From: Pyropia yezoensis
Taxonomy: Eukaryota > Rhodophyta > Bangiophyceae > Bangiales > Bangiaceae
NCBI GenBank assembly: GCA_009829735.1
Contig: CM020618.1
Span: forward strand, 40,663,030-40,727,029
Direction of reading: 5' to 3'
Length of the DNA: 64,000 nt
The notes under the pieces are model-generated. The model saw nothing but the letters and a program-made list of their open reading frames with translations. It searched no databases and was not told the origin of the DNA. Both the position numbers and the translations under genes were made by a program. Positions 40,895-52,336 of this stretch are shown here, in pieces. The stretch's first letter is position 1. Every line of letters starts with the position of its first letter.

Positions 40895-42114
40895 GCGAAC
40901 AGACCGGTTTGCACCAGGGGTGCTCTCCTCTCATGCCGCCCGGGTAAACACCATTGATGCTCGCAGCTCGACCCCGTGCTGTGCGCGCGCAACCATGGCG
41001 GGGAACAGAGGGCACCCAGGACAAGCCGAACAGAAGAGGCACGCCGCGCCACTGCCGCAAGAAGAGGGGACACACGGCGTGGACCTGCGGTGTCACAGGC
41101 GGGAGGAAGAGGCGACACGCACACCAATCGAGCAGGGAACGCGGAGGTGCGACCGACGAGAGCCGTGCCCGGAGATGCCCATGGGTGAAGGAAAACGAAG
41201 AACGGCGGGGAAAGTGACGGTGCTGCTCAGTCGGCGACCGACTGCTGTAACTGGAGCCCCCATGGGACCCCGCTAGAATTTTTTTAAAAGCACGGGTGAC
41301 CAAGTTCGAACTGCCGATCCTGTCCTCACTCCCGCCAATGTAAATTTGGTGGCAACTTGGAGCGGCAGGTGGACTACCTTCAGTCAACATGGAGCAGCCA
41401 ATCAGCGACCCAGATTCTAGGCTGGCCAGATCGCGTCGAGCCAAATGGGGGCGCCAACCGGTTTGTTGCGCCCGCCCGGGGGCTCACGCTCGTGCGCGTG
41501 CTGTACGAGACCCAGTTTCGGGATGAGGTCGAGGACGTGCAGGCGGTGCAACTGCTGGCCGCCGCCGCTGCGCGTGCGGCGGCGGTGCGGGCGACGGCGG
41601 CCGGGGGGGGGGCGGTGGCGTCGGACGGGGCGGCTTCCAGCAACGCGGCCGCTGCCGCCACTGGGGGGGACTGGTACGCCGGCGCCAAGTGGCGCCCGCC
41701 TGCCCCCTCCCACCCTCCCCCCCGCCCCCCCCCCCCACACAGCCACCGTCTGCTTAATCAACCCAGCCCTCCCTGCCCCCCCCCCCCCCCCCCCCCCGCC
41801 CACGGTCATCCCCCCCGCCCGTGGGGACCACCACCACCCCACCTCAACTGACAGCCCCACTAGCGCCACCCCGTACGCCACCTCCCTCGCGTCGTCCCCG
41901 GCGGCGGCGGCGGCGCGCCGTGTAGCGACCACCTCATTCTTCCTCGGCACGACGCCGACGTGGACGGCCGCGGCCATGGCGGGCCCGAGGCACGCCCCAA
42001 ACAGCACGTTCAAGGAAAGGACGGCGCGGTTGACGGCGGCGGCACCCGCCAGGGCGGCGGCGGTGGCGCGCGCGGCGCGACATTGGACGCCGCTGCCGGC
42101 AGTAGACAAAGGTG
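40895..42114. other. Uncertain region with weak coding signals
   Basis: On the + strand, about 41455-41600 reads as FVAPARGLTLVRVLYETQF followed by Asp, Val and Ala-rich helix, which vaguely recalls the last strand of TruA-type pseudouridine synthases. I cannot find the rest of such a gene. On the minus strand, about 42110-41860 is an Ala/Val-rich, membrane-like frame. A CCAAT box (CCAATCAGC) lies at 41399-41407. C and G runs near 41727-41800 disrupt all frames. Nothing here is firm. Confidence 0.25.
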
Positions 42115-45100
42115 TCACGTAGAGGCGCGCCGACGACGCTCTTTCGGTGGCTGGCCAAGGCTTGGCCGCGACACGACGTGCGTGCCAAACAGCGAGTCGG
42201 CACAAACCGCGAATGTAGCGATAGTATTACCGTACGCCTGGTCCATGGAGTCGACGTCCACCACGATCACGCTCTCAATCGCGAACGCCGGCTTGTGGGA
42301 GCGCAAGTCCAGTCTTGCAGGCGCTCGAGAGCGCGTTGTGATGATAAGGGCAGTACGCCGCTCCCACTGCTTCCACAACTCAGGTCCGAACAGCCCACGC
42401 AGAGAGGAGCAGGATTGGGATATGTCCTCGTTGGGCACCAGCCGCTCGCCGCTCTTGTACTGCTCCGCTCTCGCCACGAGCTCGCCCGCCCGAGGCCCCC
42501 CTTTGGAACCGCGCACGCAGCGCAAGAAGGTGATGCCGTCGATGCCTGGAAAGGTGGAGCTCCACGGCCTCCACACATGCCCAAGCAGGTCCTCGTGGGA
42601 GTAGTCTTGAAGAAGTTGCGGGATGGATGAGAAGTAGACGACGCCACGGCAAGCGATTGACGCGTCCATAGTAGCTTGTGACAGCCACCGCGCCTGGCCC
42701 GTCAGGCGGTCAGGAGTGGGATACAGCTTCCGCAACGAGTACTTGCGGTACGGAAGGGGCCCCGGCGCGAGCAGAGCAGCCTGGTTTCGACACAGCAGCG
42801 CCCGGCAGCAGCTCAGCAGCACCTCGGTCCACAGGAAGAGGTTCTCCCACGCCACAGGAACATCGCCGACGAGTAGAGCGCGTCGCACCTCGTTGCACGC
42901 AGCGTAGACCCCTCCGTCGTCCCCGGAGATGTCGAAGACAGTTGCCACCACCGAGTCCTCGTGGAAATCCTCCTCTGCTTCGCCGTCGAGGTCCGCCACC
43001 ACCAAGTGCTTTGGCTCGCTCCACCCGCCGTACTCATCAGAGGCAGGAAGCACGTCATGGGTAGCTGCGCCAGAGCCCACGATGGCCGACGCCACGACCA
43101 TCTGCAGCCTGGCCTCCAGTGCCGCCAAGAAGAACGTCACAATGATGGTGGGGTTCCGGGTCTTGGATCGCCTGCTTGGCCGCTGCATGAGAGCGCCCTC
43201 CCCAAAGACAGTGTTCCAAGACAGCTCCTCCGTCAACATGCCAGACGAGGGCGCGTCGTAATTGAGCAGGCCAACAGCCATCACCAGCGGGTTCTGGGCC
43301 AAGATGTAGACGCTCTTTTGGGCCACGGATAAACCCGACGGTGCGAGGGCATCAACGAGGATGGAGAAGAAGTGGTCGCCGTCGCTCGACGCCTCGACAG
43401 CACCATTAAGCACGATGGCCGCCCGAGGATGACCGAGCGTGAGCCGCGCAAGATGCCTTGCTACAGTCCCGACAGGCAGCAGCCGCCGTTGTCCCGCAGC
43501 AGTAGACGAGCGCAAGGCAACCCTCAGGTCCAGGAGACGGCGACGCTGTTGATCTTGTACCTCATCCAGAGGTAGAAGGGGGATCCGGGAGACCTCCTTG
43601 ACTGTTGATAAAGACCCCGTCCGCGCGCCAGCTTGCCGCTCAACAAAGCGCTCATTGAACGCGGTCATCACCGGGCGGATGCGCAGCGCTTCACACCAAT
43701 CACAGATCGCCTTCCGCACTGCCTCAGCCGTCACCATGACTGCGTCTTCAGGTAGCGAGGTTTTGTCCTCTTCAGCGCTCGTGATCCGCTTTTCCAGGTC
43801 CCGCCTGACGGCGTCCGCGATTGTTGCAGAAGCCAGGCCCGCCGCCTTCTTCTCGCCCGTCAAGGAAGTCGACTCCGCGTCGGATGTAGTGGCCGTCTTC
43901 GCTGCGGATATGGCCGCGGCCGCCGTCGTAGCCTCCGCTTCTGCCGTGGTAGTTGTCGCCGCCGCCTGCGACGCTGGTGGAAACTGCTCGAGAGCGGCTG
44001 ACGGCCTTGTCATCGCCGTGCCCGTCGCCGAAGATGCCAGTCCAGCCGCCCGTTCGCCTCCAAAGGACAGACGCTGCAGCACGTCCTTGTCGCTGCTAAA
44101 GTTCTGCAGCCGCGCCAGCAACTGCTCGCACTCATCACTGGACAGAGCAGCAATAGAGAGACGGGGCAACTCATCAACGAGCAAGAGCCCACGCATCCCA
44201 TCCGGCGACGACGGCAGCAGCCGAGCCTGCACGAGGTTGGTGGCAACCGCCGCGACTTGGGCGACGCTGACCCGTCCCTCGGTCAGCAGCTTCAGCACGT
44301 GGTCCCGATACATGTCAAAGGTGTTGCGCGTGGCGGTCGGATCCCAGGACTCCGCGAAGATGATGCGCACGAGATGCGGTAAGCGCTTGTCAATCCAGGC
44401 AAGCACGTGGTCATCAGCAGTGGCCTTGGTAATGCCGTTGAACGACAGCACATAGACGGGTAGACTTCGCCACCAGTCCCGCATCGCCCGGGTCAGCGAC
44501 ATGACAAGGTCTGGCTCCCCTACAATAGAGAGGAGCAGCAGGAGCAGGAGCAGCGTCTTACCACGACCAGGAGAGCCCATCACGTACCCAGTGCCGCGGG
44601 CGTCCGTCCGAAACGCGTGCAGCTCCCGTACAGCTGCAGGTACCGGGTTGACACCAAAGCGCCTCTGGAACAGCCCGGTGCCAAATAGTGGGTTGGGCGC
44701 AATGAAATGAGGCAACCGTCTGGCCACCTCCGTGACGGGCTCGGCATGCAAGGGCGACGGGCCAGTGAAGAGCAGCTACGTCCCCGTTCAAACAATAACA
44801 AACGGTAAGCTCAGTCTTGACGTGCATTGCAGGTCAGTGGGAGAGCCACGCGATTAAACCGAAGAAAAAAGAACAAAAGACCAACCACGGGCAACAGTAC
44901 ACGAAGAGGAGGTGAATAACATCCAGAAACGTACTTGCGTGCGATCCTGGGTCTCGAGCGTTTCGTCCATGCGGCGCAGGATCTTGAGAACGTCCAGGAT
45001 GTACGTCTTGTCCTCCCGGAGGCTCTCGTCCAAAACACAAAAGGCTTCGTATTCACGATGGGCGCGGGCACGCGCCTCGTCCCATCCGCTCGGGTCTTGC

Positions 45101-45858
45101 TGGGCCAGAGAAGTGCCTCGGTCAGCCAGCTCCAACGCTGCAGCTTCGAGCTGCTCCTCCACGGCCTTCACCTGGGACCGCTTCTCCACAATGTGCTCGC
45201 GCACTGACAGCACCTGATGAACTTCCGTCTTGGACGCGCCCACGGCGTGGACGGTGTCACCCAGGTTCTGGTACAGGCTGCGGAGGACGTCTAAAAGGAA
45301 GGACTTCTCGTCTCGTAGGCTGGTCACCCTCGTCAAGGCGAGCTTCCAAGAAAGCTCAACCGCAACGTCAACCTGCAGTTTCACAAGCCACTTCTTCATG
45401 CGCACCTGCAGCTCCTCCAGGTTGTTCTCCTCCTCGGTAATCTCCGCGTAGACTGACTGCAGGTCCTTCACCATCATGATATTGACAGAGATGCCGACCG
45501 TGGGCACAGACTTGTCAGCAGATATCCCGGCGCCCAATCCCGCGGCGTGCGCAGGGCGAGTCAGAGGAATGCGCGGGCCCGATCGGATTGGAAGAGCACG
45601 TAGACGTGACGCGGGACCAGAAGGCAAACAGGTCCTGGGAAGCTCCCGACGTGCTCTGGATGTAGAGAGGACGCAGCCGGCAGGCGCAACAAACGCTCGC
45701 ACGCAGGACACCATGCTGCACATTAACCGAGGGAGTCCAACCGGAAAAGAAAAACCGGAGACGCGAGGGCGCGGGGGACTGGGAAAGGAGAAGAAATTAG
45801 TTGCTGCGGCTATTACCAAGGGCCCCACGGCCGCTGAAGGCTCAACAGCAGACGACAT
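42115..45858 (-). CDS. Coiled-coil plus P-loop NTPase protein, two exons, unknown role
   Basis: Exon 1 runs from ATG 45858 to 44935. The intron (44934-44776, 159 bp) starts GTACGT and ends GACGTAG, and exon 2 (44775-42115) continues in phase, giving 1,194 residues. The intron's final TAG lies in the exon 2 frame, so exon 2 must start there or later. Exon 1 begins with an Arg/Ser/Ala-rich, acid-poor stretch resembling an organelle transit peptide, then a long coiled coil with two similar segments (LRDEKSFLLDVLRSLYQ and LREDKTYILDVLKILRR). Exon 2 has a Walker A motif (GSPGRGKT, near 44575) and a Walker B-like strand (GLLLVDELPRL, near 44185). Between them and the C-terminus is an Ala/Thr-rich low-complexity insert. 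The arrangement (Walker A, then VYVLSFNGIT, then Walker B) resembles the ATPase half of RHS/Crinkler-type proteins. That comparison is from memory and uncertain. Confidence 0.75.
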
Positions 45859-48190
45859 GCGGTATCCAGTGACGGCGACAGGCCTACGCTGTCTCAGGCA
45901 TCACAAGACCTGACACCTCTGTCTCGCACGTGCAAGAGGAGCCACACGAAGAAGATATTCTCTTTTAGGGGGCCAAGCGTGCGCAGAGCACTTGCCACAG
46001 GCCTCGCAAAACACCAGCTGCTCAAGGTCACCAACGTCTCCACGACGTACCTGTGGAATGGTTGCAGAGGGAGTTGGAAGCCACCTTCAGCCAGTCTTAG
46101 GCCGCAGCGGTCCACACAGGTAGGACCGGCCAGCGGGCGGGCAGGAGCGGGCAGGGGGGAGGTACTCGGGGGGAGGATGGTGGCGGCAGTCGTGGCACGC
46201 AGGCGACGGCACCCGTACAACCTCCGAAAAAGGCCGACCCACAGGCCTGCTGAATTCTGCAACGAGACAAACACATCGTCTCGTTCTTGCCTGTCTGCAT
46301 CGAAAATCGAAAATCGATCCTTCAGTCGATCCGCCTAATCGAGAGGGGTTTCGACTGACCTTTGATGCGGCAGTCGATGCGTATCGAGTCGAATGGGGAA
46401 GTCACCCCGGGCTGAAACAGTTTCTGTAAAGCAAATAGTGCCTGCCAGCAGGCGGCAATCGACTTGCTGTCACGCTGCTGGCACCCGGTCTGCCCCCCCC
46501 CCCTGCCGGCATACCCGCCGCCCTCCGGCCTCCGCGCCTCCTACCGTACTTCCGTCCGTCCCCGCCTGCCCGCCTGCCCCCGCCTGCCCGCCTGGCCCGG
46601 CCAGCCTAACGCCGCAGGCGGCGCAGTGATGCTTAAAGCGGGATCCACGACAAGCCTGTCAAGGCTTGTCAAGGCTTGTCAAGCCCTTGTATAGTAGCCC
46701 CCTGAAGCGGCCCTCACACCCCCGTAAGGGCCACCGGAACAAGGTTTTTGCCTTTAAGCGTATACGACGCCCCCACATATCGGCAGATCATGGGTTTGAA
46801 GGTATGACGAGCAGCGCAGCGACGGTGTGTACCAGAAGATGTAAAAACGTTTGTGCTCTATGCCTATCTGTTCCTTTGTGCAAGCCTGGTCAGTTTTTCT
46901 GCAAGCCCTTTGCCGTGGTACACGCCTAGTTAAGGTGTGCAGCCTGGGTTTCTTTACACTAGCCTTTTCGAAGAAACGTGCAGCCCTGTGAGTGGCTGAG
47001 AAGAAAATTGGGGTTTTTTCATGACCCCAATTTTCACCCCACGCCACAGAGGCCGTGAGGGACGGTCGGGCGCAGCCCCGGTGACGCGGCCACCCGGATC
47101 TTGCGCATGAGTGTGTCCCCGCGAGTGAATCTACCCAACCCCTTGCACGACATTTCCACCCCTCCCCCCCCTCCCGTCGCCTTGACGCCTCCCCCTTCAA
47201 CCCCCCCCCCGCCGGAGTCTGAAGGTGACAGCCCTTCCCCCATCAATAACTCCATTCCTGTCGCTGTTACCCCGGGCATTTTCAGACATCTCTAAGATGC
47301 CCCGGGAAAGCGTCTGCAGGTGTACTATGAGGGTCGAAAAGCCTCCGAGATGCAGAGGACAGTACATCCGCCACAGGTGGTAAAGTCACAGTCATGGGGG
47401 GACTGCACCTTCCCCGAGACGTGAAAAGACGCCCCCTGCGCCGGGCCCACCCCTATTTGACCTCGCCAACCCCGGGTGTGGCGGGTAGTGAGCCTTTGGG
47501 GGGTGCGCCTGGCGAGGGTGGTGGCCTTTGGGCGCTGTGCGAGGGGATGAGGTGGGGTGGGTGGCACTTCACCAAGGTGTGGTGTTTCGTTCCGGCACCC
47601 GTTCTTCGAGGAACGGTTGACTCTCCACTATGCATTCTTTTCTAATCTTTTCTATTCTCACCTGCCCCACACGGCCGCGACAACGGGTGCAGGTGAACAC
47701 GTGTACATTCTTCAACTTCCTGTGGCCCAAAGGAAGAAAAAGACCTGACATCTCGCTCTTGAGCCAATGCAGTGACAGAATTGCCTCTCAGAGCGATCGA
47801 ATTGATCTTCGTCGGCCAATGAGGAGACGAGGGAATCTGTGAAACCCAGGCTGCACAAAAAACGCCCTCTTAACTAGGCGTGGGTAGCGCCGCGGTCGAG
47901 GCCCCCGATTAGGGCTGCATCGGAACTGGTGCTGTAGAGATTTCACAGGATACTTTGGCGTCAGAAGAGACTTGACAGACCCCTTCTGGCCAGCACTGAG
48001 ATTTTCTTCTGGAGTGAAGATGGATTGACAGAGGCGACACAGACGAGGCATGAGATCGGGGGTCGAAGCGCGTCCCTCTCGGCCTCGTCGGCAGCGCGCT
48101 CATCATGTCGATGAGGAGATTATTTTGACAGTTCAAGCACTTAGATGATACGGTCCAGCCATCGACTAGCGTCATGCTAGCCTATCCAGG
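45859..48190. other. Intergenic with small repeats, no gene identified
   Basis: Four tandem copies of a 10-bp unit (AAGGCTTGTC and variants) lie at 46651-46690. A 12-bp perfect inverted repeat with a 9-nt loop lies at 47003-47035. A GTACGT donor-like site on the minus strand near 46050 might belong to an upstream exon of the NTPase gene, but no supported exon was found. C runs near 46493 and 47165-47210 break all frames. I see no convincing gene. Confidence 0.4.
47003..47035. repeat. Hairpin: 12-bp perfect inverted repeat, 9-nt loop
   Basis: GAAAATTGGGGT at 47003-47014 pairs with ACCCCAATTTTC at 47024-47035. The loop is TTTTTCATG. The meaning is unknown. Confidence 0.85.
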
Positions 48191-48660
48191 CGGCCGTGGC
48201 TGTGCCCCCGACGGGCGCTGCCGCCGGCGAAGAGGTGTCAGGCGACGCGGCTGCGGCCGCCCGTGCCGACGCCGGCGGCGACGACGGCGGCGCGGCGGGC
48301 GACGGCAGCGTCGGCTGCACCTGCACCGCCGTCACGGCGGTGGCGGCCACGCAGTTAGAGGCGTCGGCCGCCCCCCCATTCCCCCCCAACTGGGCGTCTG
48401 TGGTGGCGGCTGCTGCCGCCGCCGGCAGCGACGGCGACGGCGACGGCGGCGGCGGCGCCCCCTTGGGCTTGCCCAGCGCCACCACCCGCGCCGGCACGCC
48501 TACCGCCACGGCCCCCGCGGGGATGTCCTCGAGGACGAGGCTGCACGCACCAATGCTCGCCCCCCCCCCCACGTGGATCCCCCCCAGCAGCGTCGCGCCC
48601 GCCCCAATGACCACCCCGTCCCCCACCTGCGGGTGCCGCACGCCGTGCGCCTTGCCCGTG
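48191..48660 (-). pseudogene. Partial duplicate of serine acetyltransferase C-terminus (segment A, copy 2)
   Basis: These 470 bp match 49028-49497 with essentially no differences that I can find by eye. They encode, on the minus strand, the last hexapeptide-repeat turns (VRHPQVGDGVVIGAGATLLGG and on) plus the Ala/Pro-rich tail, ending WIG and a stop just outside the copy at 48177-48179. The catalytic N-terminal half is absent, so it cannot make a working enzyme. Together with repeat B (48661-49027) it forms an A-B-A arrangement. Confidence 0.92.
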
Positions 48661-49027
48661 CCCCCCCCCCGCCCTTACCCCCGACCCGCCTTTCGCAAAA
48701 AGCACTGCGGTGGGCGACGGTGGCGACACGTCACCCCCCACCATCTGGGCAAGGGCATACTGGGGGTTGGCGGCCGTCTCGACCACCCCCGGGGGCTGGG
48801 GCCCCAGCGGGAACGGACGAGATGTCCCCGCCCCCAACCCTAGCTCTACGGTCACAGCCTCCCCCCCCCCCCCCCCCCCCCCCACCCCCCCACCCCCCCC
48901 CCCCCAGCTCTACTCTACATACCGTCAGCCGCCTCGTAGGCCGTCCCCGATTCACAGCCGCACGCGTCTAGGCTCTCGCTCACCACGCCACACATGCACC
49001 CCGGCGCGGCCGCGGCGGCCGCGGCGG
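48661..49027 (+). repeat. Dispersed repeat B, copy 2, between two copies of segment A
   Basis: Nearly identical to 40265-40630. It is flanked on both sides by direct copies of segment A (48191-48660 and 49028-49497). Its right end supplies the last codons and the stop of the serine acetyltransferase frame. It contains C runs around 48858-48905. Confidence 0.92.
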
Positions 49028-50495
49028 CGGCCGTGGCTGTGCCCCCGACGGGCGCTGCCGCCGGCGAAGAGGTGTCAGGCGACGCGGCTGCGGCCGCCCG
49101 TGCCGACGCCGGCGGCGACGACGGCGGCGCGGCGGGCGACGGCAGCGTCGGCTGCACCTGCACCGCCGTCACGGCGGTGGCGGCCACGCAGTTAGAGGCG
49201 TCGGCCGCCCCCCCATTCCCCCCCAACTGGGCGTCTGTGGTGGCGGCTGCTGCCGCCGCCGGCAGCGACGGCGACGGCGACGGCGGCGGCGGCGCCCCCT
49301 TGGGCTTGCCCAGCGCCACCACCCGCGCCGGCACGCCTACCGCCACGGCCCCCGCGGGGATGTCCTCGAGGACGAGGCTGCACGCACCAATGCTCGCCCC
49401 CCCCCCCACGTGGATCCCCCCCAGCAGCGTCGCGCCCGCCCCAATGACCACCCCGTCCCCCACCTGCGGGTGCCGCACGCCGTGCGCCTTGCCCGTGCCG
49501 CCCAGCGTGACGGCGTGCAGCAGGGACACGCCCTCCCCCAGCACTGCCGTCTCGCCCACGACCACCCCCGTCGCGTGGTCCAGGAACGCGCCCGCCCCAA
49601 TCACCGCCCCCGGGTGGATGTCCACGTGTAGCACCCGGCTGGCGAGGGACTGGAGGAAGTAGGCCATCTCCCGCCGGCCTGCGCCGTAGAGCACGTGCGC
49701 GATGCGGTACACCTGGAGGGCGTGGAAGCCCTTAAAGTAGAGCAGCGCCTCGATGGTGGCGTCACACGCGGGGTCCCGGGTGGCGACGGCGACTAGGTCG
49801 GCACGGAGTGTGGCGCACGCGTCGGGCGCGCCGGCGAGCGTGCGGCGGAAGAGCGTCTGCAGGAGGGTGGCGGGCATGTCGGCCGACGCGAGCTTGTTGG
49901 CCAAGTGGAAGGACAGCGCGTCGGTGAGCGTCGGGTGGTTGAGGACGGTGGCGTAAAGGAAGGAGGCGAGAAGCGGTTCCTCCGTCGCCGCCGCGCGCGC
50001 CTCGGCCTGCATGGACGCCCAAAACGGGTCCCGGGGGGTGCCCTTTGCAGGGGGGGGCGCCAGGGGGGGGGGGGGCGGCAGCAGCCCGCCCGCTGTGGGC
50101 GTGCCGCCAACACCAGGGTCCCTGCTGCCGCTGCCACTGCCGCCGCCGTCACCGCCGCCGATGCCACGGCCACTGCTGCCGCCGTCAGCGTCGCCAGCGC
50201 CACCACTGGCCACTGCCATCAGCGGCGCGGGCCGCACCGCGCCCGCCCGCAGTGGCGGGAGCGTCATGACAAATGCCCCCGACCGCCGCCGCCGGGGCAC
50301 GACCCCCGCCCCCCCCCCTCCCCAACGGGCCCACCGTGGCACGGCCGCGGCGGCGGCGGCGGGAGCGGCGGCTCCGCCACAGGTGGTGGTGGTAGCGGTG
50401 GCGGCGGCCGCAGCGGCAGCGGCAGGGGCAGCGGCAGGCGACAGCGCCGCCGGGGGTGGAGCAAACGCCGCCGCCGCTGGGGGCGGGGCGCCCAT
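48915..50495 (-). CDS. Serine O-acetyltransferase
   Basis: The enzyme acetylates L-serine with acetyl-CoA to O-acetylserine, the committed step of cysteine synthesis (EC 2.3.1.30). The N-terminal helical domain (ARAAATEEPLLASFLYATVL, then LANKLAS) leads into the hexapeptide-repeat left-handed beta helix with the family signatures LHVDIHPGA, DHATGVVVGETA, LLHAVTLGGTGK, HPQVGDGVVIGAGA and GVPARVV. The catalytic His of DIHPGA and the HATG motif are present. I place the start at ATG 50495. The frame is open further up to 51023 but is Ala/Pro low-complexity there, and another ATG is at 50267. The N-terminus may be a plastid transit peptide. After GVPARVVALGKPKG the protein has about 145 extra Ala/Pro-rich residues, partly encoded by repeat B, and lacks the terminal Ile that normally docks into O-acetylserine lyase. 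No intron is needed. Confidence 0.9.
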   Translation of the reverse strand: MGAPPPAAAAFAPPPAALSPAAAPAAAAAAAATATTTTCGGAAAPAAAAAAVPRWARWGGGGAGVVPRRRRSGAFVMTLPPLRAGAVRPAPLMAVASGGAGDADGGSSGRGIGGGDGGGSGSGSRDPGVGGTPTAGGLLPPPPPLAPPPAKGTPRDPFWASMQAEARAAATEEPLLASFLYATVLNHPTLTDALSFHLANKLASADMPATLLQTLFRRTLAGAPDACATLRADLVAVATRDPACDATIEALLYFKGFHALQVYRIAHVLYGAGRREMAYFLQSLASRVLHVDIHPGAVIGAGAFLDHATGVVVGETAVLGEGVSLLHAVTLGGTGKAHGVRHPQVGDGVVIGAGATLLGGIHVGGGASIGACSLVLEDIPAGAVAVGVPARVVALGKPKGAPPPPSPSPSLPAAAAAATTDAQLGGNGGAADASNCVAATAVTAVQVQPTLPSPAAPPSSPPASARAAAAASPDTSSPAAAPVGGTATAAAAAAAAAPGCMCGVVSESLDACGCESGTAYEAADGM

Positions 50496-51023
50496 GACCC
50501 ACTGGACCCCCCCAAAACCCAGCCCCGCCCGTCTACCACAGCCGCGGCGGGAGCGGCGCGGGTGCCACAAACGCTGGGCCGCCCCCCGGCAGGGGCCCGC
50601 CGCGCTCCCGGAGCTCCCCGCGACACGAGCGCGCCCGGATGGGGCTAGCAGCGGCTGGGGCGCCGCCGCGGTCGCTGCCGCCGCTGCTGCCGCTGCTGTT
50701 GCTGCCGCTGCCGCCGCTGCCGCCGCTGCTGTTGCTGCTGTTGCGGCCACTGCCACCGCCGCTATTGCTACCGATGCCGCCGCTGGAGAATGGTGGTGGT
50801 GGGGGGGGGGGGGGGCAGCGTGGACGGCGGCGGCGCGCGAGGCGGCCCGTCCCAGCGTGGCAGGCACCACACCCCACGCGCCCCATGCGTGGAGGCGCGG
50901 ATGGATGGAGGGGCGGCCTCGCTCTGCGTGAATCGCAGAGGAATCTCCCCTCATTCGGCCTCCGGGGACCGCGACCCCACAGGATTGCGTCTCTACTAGG
51001 GGGGGCCCCCCCCGTCCCCCCAC

Positions 51024-51970
51024 GAATTGGGCGGTCCCCCCAGGATTTGGAATACGACTAATGTTGTTCCATGATCAGCCAAGGGGCTATCTCTGTACAG
51101 TCGTGCACTCCGTGAAGTACGGAACCAATGCCTCTGGTCCTCCCCGGCCACCTCCCCGACCTTTCTGTGGCGCAGACTGCATTGTCTGCACTCAGGCGAT
51201 CATTGATTCCACGCAATGAGGAGGGGGGGGGGGGGGGTGTACGTTTGTCGAGGGGTAGGACGGCAGCTGCCCCCCCCCGCGGCCGCCGCCACCGCCGCTG
51301 GTCCCCGGCCTCCGCTGACTTGCCGCCGCCTGTAGGCCACCACCGCTCCGCGCGGCCTCTCTCGTCACCGCCGCTGCTGGCTTGCCGCCGTCCCACCCCC
51401 GCCGCCGCCGTTCCACGCCTGTCACCGCGGCCCCCGCCGCCGGCTGGACGCCGCCCCGCGGTGCTACCACCGACGTCGCTGCAACCGCCGCTGCCGCCGC
51501 CGAGGTCAGACGCCCGCCACCGCTTACCTGCTAGCGCAACGCTCGCCGGATGGCCACGGGCTGCTGGCCCTGTGCCCCCGCTGCCACTATCGATGGCTCT
51601 GGCCGCCGGCATCCCCCCCGCCGTCGCCGCCACCCTTTCCTCTCCCCACCTCCCCCCGCTTTCCCTCCTTTCTCCCCCTCCTCCCTCTTCGCATTTTGTT
51701 TTGGTGTGCAACATTTGGTGAACCCTGACCTCCCCCTCCGCCCCCTCTCCCCCCTCCCCCCGCCCCCCCACGGCACCACCCCCCCCTGCCGCCTCCGCGT
51801 CCGCGGCCGCGGTGGCGCTGACGCAACGGCAGCGGCGACGGCGGGGACAGTAGCAGCGTGCCCCCCTCCCCGTGCCGCGCCCGCTCCCGTGCCCGCTCCC
51901 GTGCCCGCCCCCCCCCACGGACGCACTCCCCCCTCCCCTCTCGTCGCCACCTCCGCCCCGCACGCAGCGT
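51024..51970. other. Intergenic, nothing identified
   Basis: Both strands carry overlapping Pro- or Gly/Arg-rich frames without motifs. C runs and G runs near 51225, 51270 and 51720-51790 dominate. The serine acetyltransferase promoter should lie near its start. Confidence 0.35.
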
Positions 51971-52336
51971 CGCCCATCGGCGCAGCGGCGCTGGTGGCGC
52001 TCGCCAAAGCCGCCGGGCTGCCCACCGCTGCGGCCGCCCTCCAGTGGGTGTGCGCGGGCACCCCCCCGAGCTGGCCGGCGCCCTCGATGCCATCCCCGCC
52101 GCTGTCCGGTTGGGAGTGGTGGTGTGCTGTCGGCCGACGAGGTTGACGCGGCCGCCCGCCTGGGCATGCTCAGCCTTTCCACACCCCCACCCCCTTGTGC
52201 CGCCATCCTCACCGTCGCTGCCAGGGCCCGGCCGGTTGACACCTGCCTAGCGCACCGCGGTGCCGTGCCGAACCGTGCTTTGGCCGGGCGGCTACGGCAC
52301 GGGCGGGTCGACCCATGGCGGCCGGAGCAAGGGTAG
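51971..52336 (+). pseudogene. Broken coding remnant of unknown family
   Basis: Three consecutive + frames give one natural-looking peptide if two small frame changes are allowed: PIGAAALVALAKAAGLPTAAAALQ, then ELAGALDAIPAAVRLGVVV, then LSADEVDAAARLGMLSLS, to a stop at 52334-52336. The changes fall at a C run near 52063 and at GTGGTGGTGTG near 52120. An AATAAA (52502-52507) follows about 165 bp later. It may be a decayed gene or an assembly error at homopolymers. I do not recognise the family. Confidence 0.35.

Noticed and set aside
40455..41444. 329-codon minus frame including repeat B
   Set aside because: Composition is unnatural, it crosses a long C run and a repeat boundary, and it lacks motifs; only the short exon-like part at 40631-40894 in another frame is plausible.
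41455..41600. TruA-like pseudouridine synthase
   Set aside because: Only about 20 residues near a family-like terminal strand; the catalytic Asp region and the rest of the domain are not found nearby.
48177..48641. Second serine acetyltransferase gene
   Set aside because: Only the C-terminal part is present as a duplicate; the N-terminal domain and catalytic His are missing.
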